A program made the translations under genes and the position numbers. The notes beneath the pieces were generated by a model. It worked only from the letters and a program-made list of their open reading frames with translations, was not told where the DNA came from and did not search any database. This document shows positions 58,679-64,000 of a DNA stretch of 64,000 nucleotides, in pieces. The stretch's first letter is position 1; the number at the start of each line of letters is the position of its first letter. This stretch comes from W-Chloroflexi-9 sp045863195 (GTDB lineage Bacteria; Chloroflexota; Dehalococcoidia; UBA2979), in the NCBI GenBank assembly GCA_045863195.1, contig BTUI01000001.1:248001-312000 (forward strand), in the 5' to 3' direction.

Positions 58679-58753
58679 GCAGGGGACAGGACTCGCACCC
58701 GTTGAACCTTTGCTTGGGAAACAAGGCTCCACGGCGCTTGTGCTGCCCTCAAC
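58679..58753 (-). pseudogene. Degenerate tRNA-Gly(CCC)-like sequence
   Basis: Read on the minus strand, the sequence aligns with a tRNA: a D-arm-like GCAC...GAGC, an anticodon arm CTTGT-TTCCCAA-GCAAA with anticodon CCC (Gly), a 6-nt variable loop, a T-arm ACGGG-TGCGAGT-CCTGT and a CCCCTGC 3' end. It is not functional: the T-loop has TGC instead of TTC, the D-loop lacks GG, and the acceptor stem pairs poorly. Its 5' end coincides with the stop codon of the BTAD gene. Confidence 0.45.
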
Positions 58754-59576
58754 CACCCCTCGACCGAACAACCCCTTCGACCAGCGCGTACAGCTCGGCG
58801 GACGGCGCCACATTGAGGGCCAAGCGCAGCCGCTCTCGGAAATCCAGGAAGATCCGCGCAGCCTGAGCGCGATTGCCTTCGCGCAGGTGCAGCTCGATCA
58901 CCGTCCGCGCGGCGCTTTCCCGCAACGAGTCAGTCCCCAGCACCGCGTACGCCGCGTGCAGAGCGAGCGCGACGTGGCCGTCGCCGGCGAGGCGCAGGGC
59001 GGACGCTTCCAGCGCGTGCAAGAACAGCTCCTGGACACGCTGTCGCTCCACGTTGACCCAGTCGTCATCCCACTCCGCGAGGAGCGGCGTCGTGAAGATG
59101 TCGGTCGGTAGCTCGAGCGCAGCGCAGAGCTCACCTCCACGGATCACCTCGAGGGCGCGCGCTTCGTGTTCGACGAGGTCCACCTGGAGCTGCGGGGCGA
59201 GGGTGATCAATTCTGGAGTCGTCGTGAGCAGCAACGGGTGCGCCGCGTGCATCCGGGAGATGGCGGTCCGGAGACTTGCCAGCGCACTCGGCACCGCGAG
59301 GTGCGGCCAGATGCGGGTCGCCACCAGTCGCCGCAGCAGCGGCCGCCTCTGCAGCGCCGCCAGTGCGACCACCCGTTGGCTGGCATACGGGATGCGGACA
59401 CGATCGCCGTTCGGCCCCGCAACCACGAACTCACCGAGCAACTGCAGCCGCGGCGCGCGTGAACTCGCCTCTCGTCGCGCCCTCGGGCCCGACGGTTCCC
59501 GGCTTCCTCCAGTCAGCACCCCCGTCACGGCGACCGGTCCTTGCTGCCCGTGACGGTATGCGCGGAGCAACCTCAT
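58749..59576 (-). CDS. BTAD-domain (SARP-like) transcriptional regulator of the Tad locus
   Basis: This 275-residue protein starts at the ATG at 59576. After a Ser/Arg-rich tail, residues 45-130 form a winged-helix DNA-binding domain of the SARP/BTAD type (LQLLGEFVVAGPNGDRVRIP; RRPLLRRLVATRIWP; ASLRTAISRMHAAHP). Residues 150-270 are the BTAD tetratricopeptide-like domain (WDDDWVNVERQRVQELFLHA; HAAYAVLGTDSLRESAARTV; AARIFLDFRERLRLALNVAP). It faces the Tad operon across about 200 bp, so it is the likely local regulator of pilus genes. The C-terminal stop lies at the degenerate tRNA. Confidence 0.88.
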   Translation of the reverse strand: MRLLRAYRHGQQGPVAVTGVLTGGSREPSGPRARREASSRAPRLQLLGEFVVAGPNGDRVRIPYASQRVVALAALQRRPLLRRLVATRIWPHLAVPSALASLRTAISRMHAAHPLLLTTTPELITLAPQLQVDLVEHEARALEVIRGGELCAALELPTDIFTTPLLAEWDDDWVNVERQRVQELFLHALEASALRLAGDGHVALALHAAYAVLGTDSLRESAARTVIELHLREGNRAQAARIFLDFRERLRLALNVAPSAELYALVEGVVRSRGG

Positions 59577-59780
59577 GGGCCTGTTGCACAGATCCGTTGG
59601 CCGCCCGCACATCAATAGTCCACGACAGACGTTATCGGAAGCGTAGCAAACTGCGCAACAAATTCTGACGGGTTTCCGAATCTGGGGCCGCGAGGTTGCA
59701 CCTCGGACATCAGGGACTCCCGGCCGCTCGCCACGATCTTGTTGCGCTCCCTGCAACGGTGCCTGTCTAGCGTTCCGCGC
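59577..59780. promoter_or_regulatory. Divergent BTAD/Tad promoter region with paired TTGTTGCGC motifs
   Basis: TTGTTGCGCnnnnTGC occurs on the minus strand at 59646-59661 and on the plus strand at 59739-59754, pointing to the two divergent genes. On the minus strand TTGCGC (59653-59658), a 16-bp spacer and GATAAC (59631-59636) could be the BTAD promoter. The motif may be a shared -35 region or a regulator site. Confidence 0.4.
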
Positions 59781-60062
59781 ATGACACACCGCTCGCGTTC
59801 GCTGACCGACTTCCTGCTGCTCCGCGCCTGGGTCGAACCAGACGGTGAGCGCCCGCTGCGGGTCGTCGTCCGCCGGCGCGGCATGACGCCGACTGATATC
59901 GGCGACGAGCAGGCGTTCGCAGATGCCGAAAGCGCTGCCGCCTGCGTGCGGAACTGGTTGCTCGGCGTTGTCCGGCGCTGGGAGGGCGGTGAGCGCTCCT
60001 GGCCGGCGCCTCGAGCCGAAGCTGACCGCGGCGAATGTGACCGCCGCGAGGGAGGGCAGTGA
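59781..60062 (+). CDS. Small hypothetical protein at the start of the Tad operon
   Basis: This 93-residue frame starts at the ATG at 59781 and stops 1 bp before the cpaB start. The product (SLTDFLLLRAWVEPDGERPL; RVVVRRRGMTPTDIGDEQAF) looks like a small beta-sheet domain with a helical end and no signal peptide. Similar short acidic proteins often open Tad operons of Chloroflexota, but I cannot name a family. No clear ribosome binding site precedes the ATG, so the transcript may be leaderless or the start may lie elsewhere. Confidence 0.55.
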   Translation: MTHRSRSLTDFLLLRAWVEPDGERPLRVVVRRRGMTPTDIGDEQAFADAESAAACVRNWLLGVVRRWEGGERSWPAPRAEADRGECDRREGGQ

Positions 60063-60063
60063 G

Positions 60064-60753
60064 ATGGTGAGCCTCGGATCGCGCGCTGGTAACCGCTCCT
60101 GGGCACTGCCGCGCATCGACATCCGGCTGCTCGTCGGCCTCGCCCTCGCTGCCGTCGCTCTCGTGGGCGGACTCAGCTTCGCCAGCCAGATGCAGATCAC
60201 GGAGCCGGTCGTAGTCGCGGCACGCACCATTCCAGCCGGTCACGTCATCGCCGGCTCCGACCTCACCGTGACGCAGGCACGCATTGAAGGCGCATCCGGC
60301 GCCCTCGTGATCCCCGAGGCCGAGATCGGTTCGGTCATCGGCCGGACGGCAGGTCAGACGATCCACGCGGGGGCGCTCGTTGCGCGCCCCGATCTTGGGG
60401 GCGGGCCGGTGATCGGTAGCGACCAGGTGGCGGTGACCGTCGCCGTCGCTGCTGACGCGGTCTACGGGCAGCTCCGCCGCGGCGCCGAAGTCACCGTGAT
60501 GGCGACCAGCGAGCCGGGCCGCCCGCAGAGTCAGACGACGATGCTGCTGGACCGCGCCACTGTTTACCACGTCGCCCTCGACGCCAGCCGCGTGACGCTC
60601 GCTGGGGGCGGTAGCGATGCCACCGGCCGCATCACCAACGTGACATTGCTCGTGCCTCGTGTGGAGGCGGAGGCGGTCACGCACGCGCTCGTGAATGGGA
60701 CGCTCACGCTGCTCCTCGTCGCACCCACGGCTGCCGCGGAGAGCGCGCCATGA
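60064..60753 (+). CDS. cpaB: SAF-domain pilus assembly protein CpaB/RcpC
   Basis: CpaB/RcpC is the periplasmic SAF-domain protein of Tad pilus systems, helping the secretin or cell-wall passage. The 229-residue protein has one N-terminal transmembrane helix (LLVGLALAAVALVGGLSFAS) and a SAF domain (VVVAARTIPAGHVIAGSDLT; ARPDLGGGPVIGSDQVAVTV), then a beta-rich end. It starts 1 bp after the small ORF and its stop overlaps the next start (ATGA). It is the first recognisable Tad gene. Confidence 0.88.
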   Translation: MVSLGSRAGNRSWALPRIDIRLLVGLALAAVALVGGLSFASQMQITEPVVVAARTIPAGHVIAGSDLTVTQARIEGASGALVIPEAEIGSVIGRTAGQTIHAGALVARPDLGGGPVIGSDQVAVTVAVAADAVYGQLRRGAEVTVMATSEPGRPQSQTTMLLDRATVYHVALDASRVTLAGGGSDATGRITNVTLLVPRVEAEAVTHALVNGTLTLLLVAPTAAAESAP

Positions 60754-61973
60754 CCTCCGCAGCCACCGGCGCTCCGATCCGCCTCTTGCTGGCCGTGGGC
60801 GACCGGGGCCTGGAGCGCCGATTGCTCCAGGCGCTTCCGGAGTTCGGGCTCGTGATCGCTGCGCGCTGTCTCGACGCATCCACGCTGCACGAGGAGCTGC
60901 GCGCACCCGGCGTTGATGTCGTTCTGGTATCCGACGACCTTCACGGCTTCTCTCCCCAGACCCTCGCTGCGCTCCACGACCGGCGCCGGCCCGTGCTCGT
61001 GCTCACGAGTGGCCAGCACCCCGATCAGTTCGACGGTGCCGCGCTGCGCCTGCCGGCCGCCTCCTCACCCGCTGCGATCGCAGACGCGATCGTCGACGCC
61101 GAAGCACGGGGTCCGATCCGCCGGCAGGACTCCGCGTCGGCCATCAGCCGGGAGTCCACAGATGCGCGGGGGCCCGTAGCCACCTCGCTCGACGGGGAGG
61201 CAGAGCGCGGGCGCGTCCTGGTCGTCACCAGTGGCAAGGGCGCTCCGGGGAAGACCACCGTCGCGATCGCGATCGCCGCCGGGCTGGGCGCCACTGGCGA
61301 GCAAGTCGTGCTCGTGGACGCCGACCGGCGTGGCGGCAACGTCGCACCGATGCTGGACCTCGACCCTCGTCGAGGGCTCGTCGGGCTGCTGTCGGGAGAG
61401 ATGCCGAGCGGCACGGTCCTCAGCGCTGAGCTGCAGCCGGGGCCGCACTGTGTGGTGCTGGCCGGCATCGAACGCCCTGAGCTTGCCGTGGCCGTGGGTG
61501 ACGACACGGTCCCTGCGGCGGTCAGTGCGCTCCGCCAGCGCTTCGAGTGGGTGGTCGTCGACGCCACTGACCTCGGCACCCGCCCCGACGACCCGGTACT
61601 GCGAGTAGCCGACGAGGTGCTGCTCGTGCTCGGCGCCGACCTGATCGCCATCTGGAACGCCCGCCTCGTCCAACCGCTCCTGCGCGCCTCTGCCGGAGGG
61701 GCACCGGTGAGCGCCGTCGTGAACCGTCGCGAGGGGCGCGAGCACTACAACCAGGACGAGATCGAAGCGGCGCTCGGCATGGAGGTCATCGTCGTCGTGC
61801 GCGAAGACCGAGACGCCGCACGGCGCGCGATCGCCGACCAGGTCCCCCTCTCGGCAACGGGCGGCCGCGCAGCACGCGACCTGCGGCAGCTCGTCGAGCA
61901 ACTGCGGGCGCGGCGCGCCTCCCCGGTGCCCGAGGCCGCCGTTCCCGGCCGGCAGCTGGCATGGGAGGGCTGA
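60750..61973 (+). CDS. cpaE: CpaE/TadZ-like pilus localisation ATPase
   Basis: TadZ/CpaE positions the Tad machine at the cell pole or membrane. The 407-residue protein has a receiver-like N-terminal domain (about 10-120, IRLLLAVGDRGLERRLLQAL; DVVLVSDDLHGFSP) and a ParA/MinD-type ATPase from about 150. The deviant Walker A reads SGKGAPGKTT (family KGGxGKTT), keeping both Lys. VLVDADRRGGNVAPML and VVVDATDLG complete the fold. A Pro/Ala linker joins the domains. The tadA start follows after 1 bp. Confidence 0.9.
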   Translation: MTSAATGAPIRLLLAVGDRGLERRLLQALPEFGLVIAARCLDASTLHEELRAPGVDVVLVSDDLHGFSPQTLAALHDRRRPVLVLTSGQHPDQFDGAALRLPAASSPAAIADAIVDAEARGPIRRQDSASAISRESTDARGPVATSLDGEAERGRVLVVTSGKGAPGKTTVAIAIAAGLGATGEQVVLVDADRRGGNVAPMLDLDPRRGLVGLLSGEMPSGTVLSAELQPGPHCVVLAGIERPELAVAVGDDTVPAAVSALRQRFEWVVVDATDLGTRPDDPVLRVADEVLLVLGADLIAIWNARLVQPLLRASAGGAPVSAVVNRREGREHYNQDEIEAALGMEVIVVVREDRDAARRAIADQVPLSATGGRAARDLRQLVEQLRARRASPVPEAAVPGRQLAWEG

Positions 61974-61974
61974 A

Positions 61975-63249
61975 GTGACCACGTTGATCGTGCGGGACCA
62001 GCGCGAGCGCGCCATCCGGGCCGAGGTCCACGCTGAACTCCGCCGCACCATCGATGCCGACGAGTGGATTGCTCCGGGGACCACGGAGGTCGAGACCGCC
62101 CGCCGCCTGATCGCCGAGCGCATTGCCGCCGCGAACCGCAGCGCGACGGCGCTCGGGGAGACTCCCATCGCTGAGCCGGAGGTGCTGGCGCAGCGCCTCT
62201 ACGACGACCTGCTCGGACTCGGCCCGTTGCAGGTGCTGCTCGACGACCCGTCGATCGAAGAGATCATGGTGAGCGGCCCGCAGCGCGTCTTCGCCATCGC
62301 CGCTGGGCGCAAGCGCCTGACCGACACCGTGTTCGAGGACGATGAGCAACTGCTGCGCGTGGTCCGGCGTGCCGTCGGACCGCTCGGGCGGCGGCTGGAC
62401 GAGACCAGTCCGATGGTCGATGCCCGCCTGCCGGATGGATCCCGCCTGAATGCCGTGATGCCGCCCCTCACCTCGGGATCGGTCCACGTCACGATCCGCA
62501 AGTTCGTGCTGCGCGCACGGGCGCTCCACGACCTGATCGCGATGGGGACGCTGACCGCGGACAGCGCCGCCTTCCTGGACGCCGCCGTACGTGCGGGCCT
62601 CAACATCCTGATCTGTGGCGGGACGGGGAGCGGCAAGACCACGGCGCTCAACGCCCTCGGGGCCTCGATCCGGGGGCTCGACGAGCGGGTGGTCACGATC
62701 GAGGAGACCGCGGAGCTGCAGCTCGAGGCGATGCTCCCTGACTGCGTCGCGCTCCAGGCACGCACGGCGAACGCCGAGGGCGCGGGCAGCATCTCGATCA
62801 GGGCGCTCGTCCGCAACGCGCTGCGCATGCGCCCGACGCGGATCATCGTCGGCGAGGTCCGCGGCGACGAGGCGCTCGACATGCTCGTCGCGATGAACTC
62901 GGGCCACGACGGCTCGATGTGCACGGTGCACGCCAACGGCCCGCGCGAGGCGCTCACGAAACTCCGCACCTACGCCCTGATGGCAGAAGAGGCACTTCCC
63001 GCCCAGGCCATCACCGAAATGATCGCCGAGGCGATCCAGCTGGTCGTGCACCTGACGCTCGACACCAGTCGCCACCGGCGCGTCTCCACCATCTACGAGG
63101 TGACCGGACTCGAAGGGGACACGGTGGCCGGGACGGCACTGTTCGCGCTCGACGGGGGAGAACTGCGCTGGACGGGCATGCGTCCGCGCCGCGAGCGGCA
63201 ACTGCTGGCGGCGGGGTACCCGGGCCCGGAACGGGGAGCCGGGACGTGA
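61975..63249 (+). CDS. cpaF: Tad pilus assembly ATPase CpaF/TadA
   Basis: CpaF/TadA is the hexameric secretion ATPase that powers Flp pilus assembly. The 424-residue protein starts at a GTG. The N-terminal domain (LAQRLYDDLLGLGPLQVLLD) is followed by GSVHVTIRKF, Walker A GGTGSGKTT at 215-223, the Asp box (VVTIEETAELQL), Walker B RIIVGEVRGDEALDML and the His box (GHDGSMCTVHAN). These order the protein in the TadA class of type II/IV secretion ATPases. A 126-bp gap holding a GGGAGC array separates it from tadB, an unusually wide break for this operon. Confidence 0.96.
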   Translation: MTTLIVRDQRERAIRAEVHAELRRTIDADEWIAPGTTEVETARRLIAERIAAANRSATALGETPIAEPEVLAQRLYDDLLGLGPLQVLLDDPSIEEIMVSGPQRVFAIAAGRKRLTDTVFEDDEQLLRVVRRAVGPLGRRLDETSPMVDARLPDGSRLNAVMPPLTSGSVHVTIRKFVLRARALHDLIAMGTLTADSAAFLDAAVRAGLNILICGGTGSGKTTALNALGASIRGLDERVVTIEETAELQLEAMLPDCVALQARTANAEGAGSISIRALVRNALRMRPTRIIVGEVRGDEALDMLVAMNSGHDGSMCTVHANGPREALTKLRTYALMAEEALPAQAITEMIAEAIQLVVHLTLDTSRHRRVSTIYEVTGLEGDTVAGTALFALDGGELRWTGMRPRRERQLLAAGYPGPERGAGT

Positions 63250-63273
63250 GAATTAGCAAGCTTTCGAGATGCC

Positions 63274-63343
63274 GGGAGCAAACGGGGAGCGTTCCGGGAG
63301 CGCAGGGAGCGCCACGGGAGCGGTGTGGGAGCGTCCGGGGACC
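63274..63343 (+). repeat. Phased GGGAGC array between tadA and tadB
   Basis: Six GGGAGC hexamers start at 63274, 63285, 63296, 63305, 63316 and 63327, and a seventh, GGGACC, at 63338. Spacings are 11, 11, 9, 11, 11, 11 bp. Relatives occur at 27511-27569 (opposite strand, same spacing order) and 27670-27697. Confidence 0.85.
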
Positions 63344-63375
63344 GTCGCCGGGGAGGATGACCAACGGAGGAACTC

Positions 63376-64000
63376 ATGCTCATCGGAAGTAGTGCCTGCC
63401 TGGCCCTCGGGGTGCTCCTGATCTTCCTCTCGCTGACCTCACGGCGGCGGGAACCCGCCGCGGCGGCTCCTGGCGCTCCATCCGTGGCCGCGACGTCAGA
63501 GGGTGCGCCGGCCCCGTCTGAGCGGCTCCTGCCGCTGTTGCCGGCCGTGATCGTGGGAGTCGCCACGGCCGCCGTCACGCAGTGGTGGTTCGGGTGGCCC
63601 GTGCTCAGCCTGGCGGCCGGCGGCGTCAGCGCGGTGATCCCCTCCTGGTACCAGAGACATCGCGAGTCCCGCGTCCGCGACCTGGTCGACGACGCGGTCG
63701 CGGAGGCGGTGGACTCACTGCGTGACGCGGCACGCGTGGGGATCGGGATGGAGGCGGCGCTGCGCGCCCTCGGTCAGACCGGTCCGGAGCCGCTCCGCCC
63801 CGTGTTCCGCGCCTTCGACGCCGACGCCCGGCTCGTGGGGTTCGAGGACGCACTCATCCGCGCTCGCGGACGCGTCGCGCACCCCGCCTTCGACACCCTC
63901 GTGGTCGCCCTCCTGATGTCCTACCGGGTGGGCGGCCGCAATCTCAGTGGCGTGCTCGATGGGCTCAGCCGCTCCGTGCGTGGAGCGGCACGGGCGCGGC
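63376..64000 (+). CDS. tadB: TadB-like pilus assembly membrane protein (partial)
   Basis: The gene starts at the ATG at 63376 (ACGGAGGAACTC upstream) and runs off the window, so 208 residues are seen. A first helix (CLALGVLLIFLSLTS), a Pro/Ala-rich loop, two more helices (LLPAVIVGVATAAVTQWW; PVLSLAAGGVSAVIPSW) and then the start of the T2SF/GspF domain (DLVDDAVAEAVDSLRDAARV; GIGMEAALRALGQTGPEPLR; FEDALIRARGRV) identify a TadB/TadC-type platform protein. Its position directly after cpaF suits tadB. Confidence 0.88.
   Translation, partial: MLIGSSACLALGVLLIFLSLTSRRREPAAAAPGAPSVAATSEGAPAPSERLLPLLPAVIVGVATAAVTQWWFGWPVLSLAAGGVSAVIPSWYQRHRESRVRDLVDDAVAEAVDSLRDAARVGIGMEAALRALGQTGPEPLRPVFRAFDADARLVGFEDALIRARGRVAHPAFDTLVVALLMSYRVGGRNLSGVLDGLSRSVRGAARAR

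Noticed and set aside
58679..58753. Functional tRNA-Gly gene
   Set aside because: The D-loop lacks GG, the T-loop has TGC instead of TTC and the acceptor stem has several mismatches, so only a pseudogene call is supported.
63274..63343. CRISPR-like array
   Set aside because: Repeat units are only 6 bp with 3-5 bp spacers, far below CRISPR repeat and spacer lengths, and no cas gene is present.

Overview
The window is high-GC bacterial chromosome, roughly two thirds G+C by eye, with GTG and TTG starts common and many 1-4 bp gene overlaps. A Tad/Flp pilus operon faced by a BTAD-type regulator, a TPP-riboswitch thiamine locus and an Ehu-like solute-binding protein are most reminiscent of Chloroflexota (Thermomicrobia/Dehalococcoidia-like lineages). 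That placement is inference; no rRNA or other marker gene is present.

Layout. 0.3-6.6 kb: cobT; a cache-HAMP-GGDEF-EAL c-di-GMP protein followed by an orphan EhuB-like lipoprotein; a secreted Asp/Ala/Thr-rich protein. A 0.3 kb piece carrying the 3' end of cobT and a strong stem-loop occurs twice and brackets the signalling pair. 6.9-15.0 kb: thiamine synthesis and salvage in two TPP-riboswitch units (thiO; then thiD-thiE-small ORF-thiS-thiG-tenI-tenA-tenA-symporter), followed by a CHY zinc-finger gene.

15.5-27.1 kb: a minus-strand plasmid/ICE-like replication and maintenance cassette: ParB, SNF2-like helicase, DUF6094-type DNA methylase, several tiny genes, ArdC-like antirestriction protein, Rad52-family annealase, CHC2/Toprim primase and coiled-coil proteins. 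No integrase or relaxase is visible. A 1.1 kb gene-free stretch follows, carrying phased GGGAGC arrays.

28.2-58.4 kb: a DNA-repair and defence island. It holds a Ymh-domain protein; a three-gene TerB / P-loop ATPase / Lhr-like helicase operon with the layout of the Shango anti-phage system, in which the helicase is fused to a DnaQ-type exonuclease and a BRCT domain; the YhaO-YhaN nuclease pair; AddB-AddA; a free DnaQ-family exonuclease beside an IS3 remnant; and a type I restriction operon hsdM-hsdS-abi-hsdR facing a divergent winged-helix gene.

58.7-64 kb: a decayed tRNA-Gly-like sequence at the stop codon of the BTAD regulator, then the Tad locus (small ORF, cpaB/rcpC, cpaE/tadZ, cpaF/tadA, start of tadB). 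A phased GGGAGC array sits between tadA and tadB and is related to the arrays at 27.5-27.7 kb.

The observations most worth following are the Shango-like operon with a helicase-exonuclease-BRCT fusion, the 11-bp-phased GGGAGC repeat family, the hairpin whose loop is inverted between its two copies, and the abi gene built into the restriction operon.
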